A program made the position numbers and the translations under genes. A DNA stretch of 16,013 nucleotides from an uncultured Collinsella sp. (GTDB taxonomy: Bacteria > Actinomycetota > Coriobacteriia > Coriobacteriales > Coriobacteriaceae): contig UQJA01000035.1 of NCBI GenBank assembly GCA_900541285.1, positions 1 to 16,013 on the forward strand. The letters run 5' to 3'. The notes under the pieces are model-generated. The model searched no databases and had not been told where the DNA came from. It saw only the letters and a program-made list of their open reading frames with translations. Of this stretch, positions 1-5,899 are shown one piece after another. The first letter of the stretch is position 1. Each line of letters opens with the position of its first letter.

Positions 1-1153
1 CCGCCTGATTACCCAGCTGTTCGGTGACCGGATGTACATCTCCAACGCCACCGGCTGCTCCTCCATCTGGGGCGGTCCGGCTGCCACCTCTCCCTACTGC
101 ACCAACAAGGAAGGCCATGGTCCCGCTTGGGCCAACTCCCTGTTCGAGGATAACGCCGAGCACGGCCTGGGTATGTTCACCGGCCAGAACAAGATCCGCG
201 AGGATCTGGCCGAGGAGACCCGCCAGCTCATCGCCGTTGAGTGGGCCCGTCCGGAGCTGAAGGCCGCCGCACAGGCGTGGCTGGATACCATGGACGACGG
301 CACCGCCAACGCCGAGCCCGCCAAGGCCTATGTCAAGGCACTGGAGGAGAGCATCTGCACCGTGGAGGAGCTGGCCGCCGTGCCGCAGTTCGCCGAGCAT
401 GCCGCCGAGCTGAAGGCCAAGGGCGCGCTGTTCTGCGACTGCGCCGCCTGTACGCTGGTGGCTGACATCCTCAGCAAGAAGGAGTATCTGGCCAAGAAGT
501 CCATGTGGATCTTCGGCGGCGACGGCTGGGCCTACGACATCGGCTACGGCGGTCTGGATCACGTTATCGCCTCCAAGCAGGATGTGAACATCTTCGTGTT
601 CGATACCGAGGTGTACTCCAACACCGGCGGACAGGCCTCCAAGGCCTCCAACATCGGTCAGGTGGCACAGTTCGCCGCTGCCGGTAAGGAGATCAAGAAG
701 AAGAGCCTGGCCGAGATCGCCATGCAGTACGGCTATGTGTATGTGGCACAGGTGGCTATGGGCGCCAACCCCGCTCAGACCATCAAGGCCATCACCGAGG
801 CCGAGGCCTATCACGGCCCGTCCCTCATCATCGGCTACAGCCCCTGCGAGATGCACTCCATCAAGAAGGGCGGCATGCAGAACTGCCAGGCCGAGATGAA
901 GAAGGCTGTCGAGTGCGGTTACTGGAACCTCTTCCGCTTCAACCCCGAGGCTGCTGCCGGCAAGAAGTTCTCGCTCGATTCCAAGGAGCCCGCGGGCGGT
1001 TATCAGGAGTTCCTGATGAACGAGGCCCGTTACGCTTCGCTGACGCGTTCCTTCCCCGAGCGCGCCGAGGAGCTCTTCAAGGAGAACGAGCAGGCCGCTA
1101 TGGACCGCTATCAGCACCTGCTGAAGCTCAAGACGGTGTACAACGAGGCCTAA
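1..1153 (+). CDS. nifJ: Pyruvate:ferredoxin (flavodoxin) oxidoreductase, C-terminal part (5' end outside window)
   Basis: This enzyme oxidatively decarboxylates pyruvate with CoA to acetyl-CoA and CO2, reducing ferredoxin or flavodoxin in the cytoplasm. The reading frame is open from base 2 and gives 383 visible residues, roughly the last third of a protein usually near 1,170-1,200 residues. The thiamine-diphosphate region is clear: GDGWAYDIG at about visible residues 173-181 and DTEVYSNTGGQ at 201-211. Cysteines in ATGCSS (visible residue 19) and GYSPCEMHS (282) match the positions that, in the Desulfovibrio enzyme, help hold the cluster nearest thiamine diphosphate. The end (FPERAEELFKEN...RYQHLLKL) is typical of the family. 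Codons are strongly C-ending, consistent with high expression. A terminator follows 52 bp after the stop, so the gene probably ends its transcript. Confidence 0.96.
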   Translation, partial: RLITQLFGDRMYISNATGCSSIWGGPAATSPYCTNKEGHGPAWANSLFEDNAEHGLGMFTGQNKIREDLAEETRQLIAVEWARPELKAAAQAWLDTMDDGTANAEPAKAYVKALEESICTVEELAAVPQFAEHAAELKAKGALFCDCAACTLVADILSKKEYLAKKSMWIFGGDGWAYDIGYGGLDHVIASKQDVNIFVFDTEVYSNTGGQASKASNIGQVAQFAAAGKEIKKKSLAEIAMQYGYVYVAQVAMGANPAQTIKAITEAEAYHGPSLIIGYSPCEMHSIKKGGMQNCQAEMKKAVECGYWNLFRFNPEAAAGKKFSLDSKEPAGGYQEFLMNEARYASLTRSFPERAEELFKENEQAAMDRYQHLLKLKTVYNEA

Positions 1154-1163
1154 GTCTCCCACC

Positions 1164-1288
1164 GCAGGATCCGAGGGCTAACCTTCGCGGACGTCCTCGG
1201 ACATGAAAGAACCCCCGCTGCGCACTACGTGCGGCGGGGGTTCTTTCGTCCTGCGGAGTGTCCGCGAAGGTTAGCCCTCGGATCCTGC
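1164..1288. repeat. 125-bp palindrome: perfect 29-bp inverted repeat around the nifJ terminator
   Basis: The left arm 1164-1192 and right arm 1260-1288 are exact reverse complements over 29 bp. The left arm starts GCAGGATCCGAGGGC and ends CGCGGAC. Between the arms sits the nifJ terminator, separated from each arm by exactly 12 bp, so outer and inner stems share one centre near 1226. The arms go beyond what a terminator needs. No transposase or recombinase gene lies beside it. Confidence 0.85.
1205..1247. terminator. Intrinsic terminator after nifJ, bidirectional-looking
   Basis: A 14-bp perfect stem (1205-1218 with 1234-1247) reads GAAAGAACCCCCGC on the left. It is capped by a further 5-bp stem (1221-1225 with 1229-1233) and a TAC loop. 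The right arm ends in TTCTTTC and the left starts with GAAAGAA, so either strand gives a U-rich 3' side. It lies 52 bp after the nifJ stop. Confidence 0.8.
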
Positions 1289-1292
1289 TACG

Positions 1293-1332
1293 ACTACGTC
1301 CTCGGATTGTGTGGGCGGATGAAGGACGTAGT
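1293..1332. repeat. 10-bp inverted repeat ACTACGTCCT / AGGACGTAGT
   Basis: ACTACGTCCT (1293-1302) is the exact reverse complement of AGGACGTAGT (1323-1332), with a 20-bp spacer. It begins five bases after the 29-bp inverted repeat. ACGTCCTCGGA also occurs directly repeated at 1191-1201 and 1297-1307, linking this element to the preceding palindrome. Confidence 0.6.
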
Positions 1333-1344
1333 TGGCCGGGTATT

Positions 1345-1402
1345 CCGTCCCCTTCGCTGTTTCGCGGCTTTGCCGCGAAACCTCGCGCCACTTTGGGGAT
1401 GG
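1345..1402. repeat. Nested palindrome, REP-like
   Basis: The inner stem is perfect: TTTCGCGGC (1360-1368) with GCCGCGAAA (1372-1380) around a TTT loop. The outer stem pairs CCGTCCCC (1345-1352) with GGGGATGG (1395-1402), with one G-T wobble. There is no T tract after it, so it does not look like a terminator. It resembles repetitive extragenic palindromes in form; whether it is repeated in the genome cannot be seen here. Confidence 0.5.
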
Positions 1403-1674
1403 ATGGGGGACTTGGCTGTTGCCGTCTTTTCGGAGCTCTTCTTTATTCCTTTTGCTGGATGAAAAGCCCCTTGTTTTTGCAGGGGTGCATACTCGACTTA
1501 TAAGTGCATAGAATCTCGTATAGTGCGAGTAAGATTTTACGCTGTCTGTTTTGTGTTTAGCAGAGATGTAGTTTGCATAATCCGACATAATCCTTGCTGC
1601 ATTTAAATAAAGTTGCACGTAAATGGCGTAGATATGCCTGAGCTGGGGTTCTGTACGCTGAGCGGATAAAAACG

Positions 1675-1690
1675 ACCGTTCACCGTTCCG
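1675..1690 (+). promoter_or_regulatory. Tandem ACCGTTC repeat, candidate activator site for arcC
   Basis: ACCGTTC occurs twice head to tail (1675-1681 and 1682-1688). It ends five bases before a candidate -35 element, so it would centre near -48. The core resembles DNA motifs recognised by LytTR-domain regulators such as AlgR, two of which are encoded downstream in this window. The link is inference. Confidence 0.35.
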
Positions 1691-1693
1691 CTA

Positions 1694-1722
1694 TTTTCAA
1701 AATGAATAAAATGAGCGATAAA
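1694..1722 (+). promoter_or_regulatory. Candidate promoter for arcC
   Basis: TTTTCA (1694-1699) and GATAAA (1717-1722) are separated by 17 bp, each matching the housekeeping consensus at four of six positions. Transcription would start near 1729, giving a leader of about 80 bases. TATAAA at 1728-1733 is an alternative -10 but lacks a -35 at the right distance. Confidence 0.35.
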
Positions 1723-1741
1723 GAGAATATAAACCTTAATA

Positions 1742-1768
1742 AACTCGCGTATCGCACGGACGCGGGTT
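1742..1768 (+). other. Leader hairpin upstream of arcC
   Basis: AACTCGCGT (1742-1750) pairs with ACGCGGGTT (1760-1768) over nine pairs with one wobble, around a nine-base loop. It lies 24 bases before the arcC ribosome site. It could be an mRNA-stabilising or regulatory structure; no known riboswitch fold is recognised. Confidence 0.35.
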
Positions 1769-1808
1769 ATTAATGGGTTGTAGGCCTTTTACAGAAAGGA
1801 TTCCAGCA

Positions 1809-2771
1809 ATGTCTAAGCCTCTTGGCAAGCCCGATCGTATTGTCGTCGCCCTTGGCGGCAACGCCCTCGGCAACAACCCCGTCGAGCAGATCGAGGCCGT
1901 GAGCAACACCGCCCACGCTCTCCTCGGTCTCATCGAGCAGGGCAACGAGATCATCATCACCCACGGCAACGGCCCGCAGGTCGGCATGATCCAGAACGCT
2001 TTCGCCGCTGCCCACGATGCCATCGGTACCCCCGAGATGCCGCTGCCCGAGTGCGGCGCCATGTCCCAGGGCTACATTGGTTATCACCTGCAGCAGGGCA
2101 TCGGCCGCGAGATGCACAAGCGCTATAAGCGTTGGCACGCCGCCACCGTCGTCACCCAGATCGAGTGCGACCCCGACGATCCCGCGTTCAAGAACCCGAC
2201 CAAGCCGATCGGCCCCTTCTATACCGAGGAGCAGGCCAAGGAGTTCATGGCCGAGGACCCCTCCAAGGTCTTCGTCGAGGATTCCGGCCGCGGCTGGCGT
2301 CGCGTCGTCGCTTCCCCCGATCCCAAGAAGATCGTCGAGGCCGACTCCATCCTCAACCTGCTCGACAACGAGTTCATCGTCATCGCCTGCGGTGGCGGCG
2401 GCATCCCCGTCGTCCGCGACTACGAGAACAAGGGCTGCTACAAGGGCGTTCCCGCCGTCATCGACAAGGACCTGGGCGGCGAGCTGCTGGCCGAGGACTG
2501 CGACGCCGACGTTCTGTTCCTGCTGACCGCCGTTGAGCATGTCGCCATCAACTTCGGCAAGCCCAACCAGGAGGAGCTCGAGGACCTCACCGCCGATGAG
2601 GCCGAGCGCCTGGCCGACGAGGGCCAGTTCGGCAAGGGTTCCATGGAGCCCAAGGTTCGCGCTGCCATCAAGTTCGCCCGTTCCCGCAAGGGCCGCACCT
2701 GCATCATCGGCGCTCTGGACAAGGCTGCCGAGACCATGGCCGGCCTCTCCGGTACCCGCATCCACGAGTAG
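1809..2771 (+). CDS. arcC: Carbamate kinase
   Basis: The enzyme makes ATP from ADP and carbamoyl phosphate, releasing carbamate that breaks down to ammonia and CO2. It is the last step of arginine, agmatine or ureido-compound fermentation. The 320 residues are normal length. Family motifs run in order: VVALGGNAL (12-20), THGNGPQVG (51-59), GRGWRRVVASPDP (160-172), IACGGGGIPV (192-201), AVIDKDLGG (216-224), TAVEHVAINFGKP (240-252) and GSMEPKV (277-283). The start at 1809 is preferred over an in-frame ATG at 1773 because AGAAAGGA (1793-1800) lies eight bases before it. The gene stands alone: no arginine deiminase or carbamoyltransferase is in the window. Codons are strongly C-ending, suggesting high expression. 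Confidence 0.96.
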   Translation: MSKPLGKPDRIVVALGGNALGNNPVEQIEAVSNTAHALLGLIEQGNEIIITHGNGPQVGMIQNAFAAAHDAIGTPEMPLPECGAMSQGYIGYHLQQGIGREMHKRYKRWHAATVVTQIECDPDDPAFKNPTKPIGPFYTEEQAKEFMAEDPSKVFVEDSGRGWRRVVASPDPKKIVEADSILNLLDNEFIVIACGGGGIPVVRDYENKGCYKGVPAVIDKDLGGELLAEDCDADVLFLLTAVEHVAINFGKPNQEELEDLTADEAERLADEGQFGKGSMEPKVRAAIKFARSRKGRTCIIGALDKAAETMAGLSGTRIHE

Positions 2772-2793
2772 TCTCTACTCTGTTGCCTCTCTC

Positions 2794-2817
2794 GTGGGCG
2801 CCAGGCAAGGCGCCCAC
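2794..2817 (+). other. Hairpin after arcC
   Basis: GTGGGCGCC (2794-2802) pairs perfectly with GGCGCCCAC (2809-2817) around a six-base loop, 22 bp after the arcC stop. It lacks a T tract and precedes the real terminator, so it may act as a 3'-end barrier. Confidence 0.5.
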
Positions 2818-2836
2818 AAACTAGCCTCTCTTCATG

Positions 2837-2869
2837 AGCCCCGCGGTCCGCTCCGACTGCGGGGCTTTT
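2837..2869 (+). terminator. Intrinsic terminator of arcC
   Basis: AGCCCCGC (2837-2844) pairs with GCGGGGCT (2859-2866), followed by TTTG. The 14-base loop is long but the stem is perfect and G+C-rich. It ends arcC transcription before the convergent peptidase gene. Confidence 0.75.
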
Positions 2870-2881
2870 GCTATTCACCTA

Positions 2882-2964
2882 GTCATTGGGGACGTTCTTA
2901 AATGACTAGTCAAACAAGAGCGTCCCCAATGACCACTCATTTAAGTCTGTCCCCAATGACTAGT
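2882..2964. repeat. Palindromic repeat with 'gtcattggggacg' core, two inverted and one extra copy
   Basis: The left arm GTCATTGGGGACGTTCTT (2882-2899) is the reverse complement of 2916-2933 with one mismatch. The loop carries the perfect palindrome TGACTAGTCA (2903-2912). A third, degenerate copy of the right-hand unit (CATTTAAG...GTCCCCAATGACTAGT) follows at 2938-2964. It overlaps the stop codon of the minus-strand peptidase gene at 2960-2962. It looks like a dispersed intergenic repeat. Confidence 0.7.
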
Positions 2965-3961
2965 AGTAGGCCCACATGGCTTCGACTTCGTTGAGGACCT
3001 CTACGACGCCCCAGCGGCGGGCGCTGCGGCTGGCCGAGTTGGGGTCGTAGACGCCAATCTGGTTGGCGTCGTCGATGCCGTAGAGCACGATGTAGTGGCC
3101 TACGTTGGTAAACGTACCGGGGCGCACTGCGGCGATGACGGGCGCACCCGAGCGAAGTGCTTGGGTAATCGATTCGCGATCGTTATAGAGCTGTGTTCCG
3201 TTGAGCCCCAGCTGCCACGCACCGCCTGTCATAAACGACCACTCGGTGGCACCAGTGGGGGCGTAGTTGCCGGCTTCGGCCAGTGCGCATATATCGACCG
3301 GCGTCTTATCGGTATGGCCGGTCTTAAAGATATAGACCATGGTGAGGCAGGTAGGACCGCAAGCGTTTTCGCGAATAGTGCCACCGGCATAGGGCAGCTC
3401 CGACCATGCGGGGTCAATTTGGTAGATGTGGGGCATGGTGCCGGCCTGCCATTGCGAGCGTGGGGTCGAGAACGCAAAGGAGTAACCAGGTGCGACGGGA
3501 GCTTTAAGCAGCTTGTCCTCGGCAGTGGGCTCAAGACCAGCTGATCCGTGGGAGATACAGGATCCCAAAAACACAAAGACGAGGCAGGCGGCGATGGAGC
3601 AAAGCGCAAGGCGTAGGCGGCGGGCCGGAAGCGCGTGGCTTGTGGTGTGCGACGCGGGGTGAGGGGCGGAATTGCCGCGATCGCGTTGAGGTCGCGAAAA
3701 GGAGCGCTTAACGTAGTAGTCGGTCGTACGGCGATCGTAGCGGCGTGGCTGCGATGTGTCGGTCTGGCGTTGGCGTGCGCTCGTGCTCACGCGGTCTGAC
3801 TGCTGCACGGTACGGCTTTGTTGCCGCGAAGAAGCCCCGAGTTGCTCTTGGGGGCGCTGCGGGTTGTCGTTGTCGGAGGTGCTTCTGGGCGTTGGCGTGG
3901 TGCGGCCGGCAAGGCGCACGCTTTGTGGCCGTTGGCCGCCGTCATTGTATCCGTATGCCAT
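2960..3961 (-). CDS. Membrane-anchored C39-family (papain-like) cysteine peptidase
   Basis: A probable surface cysteine peptidase of 333 residues. Residues 1 to about 110 are low-complexity, rich in Q, R, S, T and P. A basic stretch (ARRLRL) precedes one membrane segment at about 117-136, so the catalytic domain should lie outside the cell. The C39_2-type domain covers about 175-333: YQID (Gln 181, likely oxyanion hole), ENACGPTC with catalytic Cys 201, VGHYIVLYGID with His 289, and VYDPN with Asp 306. An FLGSC sequence at the end of the membrane segment resembles a lipobox but sits far from the N-terminus. ATG at 3961 is chosen because AAGGTG lies seven bases upstream; GTG at 3970 is the alternative. 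No ABC transporter is adjacent, so it is unlikely to be a bacteriocin-processing C39 domain. The substrate is unknown. Confidence 0.82.
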   Translation of the reverse strand: MAYGYNDGGQRPQSVRLAGRTTPTPRSTSDNDNPQRPQEQLGASSRQQSRTVQQSDRVSTSARQRQTDTSQPRRYDRRTTDYYVKRSFSRPQRDRGNSAPHPASHTTSHALPARRLRLALCSIAACLVFVFLGSCISHGSAGLEPTAEDKLLKAPVAPGYSFAFSTPRSQWQAGTMPHIYQIDPAWSELPYAGGTIRENACGPTCLTMVYIFKTGHTDKTPVDICALAEAGNYAPTGATEWSFMTGGAWQLGLNGTQLYNDRESITQALRSGAPVIAAVRPGTFTNVGHYIVLYGIDDANQIGVYDPNSASRSARRWGVVEVLNEVEAMWAYY

Positions 3962-4316
3962 TCGAATCACCTTGCCTCATGTGTAACTTGTCTATCCTAC
4001 ATAAAAAGATGCACGACACATGGGTATGTGCGCCAAAAGCCTGACAAATGGTATGAACGTTGCCGCGCCGCGCGCCAAGCGTCACGGCAACAGGTATTCA
4101 AAAGCAGACAAGATGAAAGCGTCCAAGACGAATGACGTCTCCCGCCGTTCGTCCCAAAAACGGTGCCGCTCGTTTTGCAGTTCTGCCTTCGGTCGAGCTG
4201 CGAGCGGCGCTGCTGCGCCAAGGCCGTATCTTAAAGCCATGGAATAAAAGCGCGCGGCAAAACGGACCGCGCAAGGGGTGACGCCAAGGGGCGTCAAACA
4301 GGAAAGGAGGGGAACA
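3962..4316. promoter_or_regulatory. Divergent intergenic region between peptidase and permease genes
   Basis: This 355-bp spacer must hold promoters for both divergent genes, but no pair of -35/-10 elements stands out. It contains CCGTTCGTC (4145-4153), a box like those ahead of arcC and the first kinase. It also has three hairpins on the permease side: GCCGCTCG 4165-4172 with 4201-4208, GCGCGG 4252-4257 with 4267-4272, and TGACGCC 4279-4285 with 4290-4296. The last ends four bases before the permease ribosome site (GGAAAGGAGG, 4301-4310). No gene is supported here. Confidence 0.5.
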
Positions 4317-5768
4317 ATGGCGGACAAGAATGCAGAAGTTGCAGTCGAGGATAACGGCGGCATGAAGAAAACGCTTTCGCTCTGGAACTTCTTCACCATC
4401 GGTTTCGGTGCCATCATCGGTACCGGTTGGGTTCTGCAGGTCGGCGACTGGATGGTCGTGGGCGGCGGTCCCGTTCCCGCTATGATCGCATTCCTCTTGG
4501 GTGCAATCTTCCTCGTGCCCGTCGGAGCTGTTTTCGGTGAGCTCACGGCTGCTATCCCCATCTCGGGCGGCATCGTCGAGTATGTCGATCGTAGCTTTGG
4601 CCGTACGCTGAGCTACATCACCGGATGGCTTTTGGCCCTGGGCAACGGCATCCTGTGCCCGTGGGAGGCCATCGCCATTTCGACCCTCGTGTCCGAGATG
4701 TTCGGCAGCCTGCCCGGTCTTGAGTGGCTGCGCGCCGTCAAGCTCTACACCATCCTGGGCGCCGACGTTTACCTGTTCCCGACGCTGATCGCGCTCGGCT
4801 TTGCAGCCTACGTCATCTTCCTCAACTTCCGCGGCGCCAGCTCGGCCGCCAAGCTCCAGGCCTTCCTGACCAAGGCTCTGCTCTGCGGCATGCTGCTCGC
4901 CATGGGCGTCTCGCTGTTCACCGGCTCGCCGGACAATGCCATGCCCGTGTTCTCCCAGGTCACCGGCGCTGGCGGCGGCAAGGCCGCTACCGAGGGCGCC
5001 AGCCTGTTCGCCGGCATCGTGTCGGTCCTGGTTCTGACCCCGTTCTTCTACGCCGGTTTCGACACCATTCCTCAGCAGGCTGAGGAAGCAGCCGAGGGCC
5101 TCAACTGGAACAAGTTCGGCAAGATCATCTCCCTGGCCCTGCTGGCCGCCGGCGGCTTCTACATGGTCTGCATTTACTCGTTCGGCACTATCCTTGACTG
5201 GCATGAGTTTGTTAAGAGCCCGGTTCCCGCGCTTGCCTGCCTCAAGGGTATCAACATGCTCCTGTACCTGGCCATGCTCGTCATCGCCACGCTTGGACCC
5301 ATGGGCCCGATGAACTCCTTCTACGGCGCCACGAGCCGCATCATGCTCGCCATGGGCCGCAAGGGCCAGCTGCCCGAGAAGTTTGCCGAGGTCGATCCCA
5401 ATTCCGGCGCTCCCAAGCTCGCCTGCTTCGTTCTGGGCGTCATCACCGTCGTCGGTCCGTTCCTGGGCAAGAACATGCTCATCCCTCTGACCAACGTGTC
5501 GGCTCTCGCCTTCATCTTCTCCTGCGGCATGGTCGCCCTCGCCTGCCTGCGCATGCGCTTCACCGAGCCCGACCTGCCTCGTCCCTACGAGGTGCCCGGC
5601 GGCAAGTTTGGCATCTCCCTCGCTATTGCTGCCTGCGCCATCATCATCGGCCTGCTCGTGATTCCGTTCTCTCCCGCCTCCCTCAACATGGTGGAGTGGA
5701 GCATCGTGATCGGCTGGTTGGCTATTGGCCTGGCTCTCATGGCTTTCACCAATTCCCGCAAAAAGTAA
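4317..5768 (+). CDS. APC-superfamily amino-acid permease
   Basis: An integral membrane transporter of 483 residues, with about 12 hydrophobic segments, expected to import an amino acid or related amine by ion coupling or exchange. The first segment carries the family signature FGAIIGTGW at about 27-35, where the broken helix binds the substrate backbone. The typical E-L-T-A-x-P-x-S-G-G motif follows around 79-90. Later segments keep the APC layout, with a short polar C-terminus (TNSRKK). ATG at 4317 follows a near-ideal ribosome site (GGAAAGGAGG) by six bases; an in-frame GTG at 4278 lies in a hairpin and is rejected. The amidohydrolase gene starts 131 bp downstream on the same strand, suggesting the two handle one substrate. 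Specificity cannot be read from sequence. Confidence 0.9.
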   Translation: MADKNAEVAVEDNGGMKKTLSLWNFFTIGFGAIIGTGWVLQVGDWMVVGGGPVPAMIAFLLGAIFLVPVGAVFGELTAAIPISGGIVEYVDRSFGRTLSYITGWLLALGNGILCPWEAIAISTLVSEMFGSLPGLEWLRAVKLYTILGADVYLFPTLIALGFAAYVIFLNFRGASSAAKLQAFLTKALLCGMLLAMGVSLFTGSPDNAMPVFSQVTGAGGGKAATEGASLFAGIVSVLVLTPFFYAGFDTIPQQAEEAAEGLNWNKFGKIISLALLAAGGFYMVCIYSFGTILDWHEFVKSPVPALACLKGINMLLYLAMLVIATLGPMGPMNSFYGATSRIMLAMGRKGQLPEKFAEVDPNSGAPKLACFVLGVITVVGPFLGKNMLIPLTNVSALAFIFSCGMVALACLRMRFTEPDLPRPYEVPGGKFGISLAIAACAIIIGLLVIPFSPASLNMVEWSIVIGWLAIGLALMAFTNSRKK

Positions 5769-5774
5769 CGCCGA

Positions 5775-5826
5775 GCCGGGGCGGATCAGGTGCGCGGGCC
5801 CCTCTCTTCCGCGCACCGAACCCGGC
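5775..5826 (+). other. Long hairpin between permease and amidohydrolase genes
   Basis: The inner stem GGTGCGCGG (5789-5797) pairs perfectly with CCGCGCACC (5809-5817). The outer stem GCCGGG (5775-5780) pairs with CCCGGC (5821-5826). There is no T tract after it. It begins seven bases after the permease stop and could stabilise the upstream mRNA 3' end or tune relative expression of the two genes. Confidence 0.55.
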
Positions 5827-5831
5827 GCCAC

Positions 5832-5871
5832 TTGGGTAGCTTTGTGAGGCCTTAACCCAACACGGCCTCGC
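5832..5871 (+). promoter_or_regulatory. Possible H-type pseudoknot in the amidohydrolase leader
   Basis: TTGGGT (5832-5837) can pair with ACCCAA (5855-5860). GTGAGGCC (5844-5851) can pair with GGCCTCGC (5864-5871), one wobble included. The two helices interlock in pseudoknot order. It ends 18 bases before the ribosome site AAGGAGG. The 3-base loop crossing a 6-bp helix is tight, so the helices may instead be mutually exclusive. Confidence 0.3.
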
Positions 5872-5899
5872 CCACTATATGGATCCATAAGGAGGAACC

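Larger units (their letters stand above)
1154..1808. other. Long intergenic region between nifJ and arcC, palindrome-rich then AT-rich
   Basis: No convincing gene is present in these 655 bp. The left part (1160-1402) is G+C-rich and almost continuously folded: a terminator inside a long palindrome, then two further inverted repeats. The right part (about 1480-1808) is clearly AT-richer than its surroundings. It holds two short tandem repeats (CATAATCC and ACCGTTC), a candidate arcC promoter and a leader hairpin. Overlapping short frames here have no ribosome site or family resemblance. Confidence 0.8.

Noticed and set aside
1700..1717. ARG-box-like half site (TGAATAAAA) upstream of arcC
   Set aside because: Only one half matches the arginine-repressor palindrome; in AT-rich sequence this is expected by chance.
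1770..2765. 331-residue minus-strand frame opposite arcC
   Set aside because: Antisense shadow; the plus strand encodes an unmistakable carbamate kinase.
3095..3544. 149-residue plus-strand frame inside the peptidase gene
   Set aside because: It overlaps a gene with a complete catalytic triad and membrane segment and shows no domain or ribosome site.
4053..4061. AACGTTCAT on the minus strand upstream of the peptidase gene as a LytTR site
   Set aside because: It fits the loose nine-base consensus, but about 16 such matches are expected by chance in both strands of this window, and it lacks the CCGTTC core and a partner repeat.
4098..5888. 596-residue minus-strand open frame opposite the permease gene
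   Set aside because: E/G/D/H-rich sequence without domains; an antisense shadow of a high-G+C gene.
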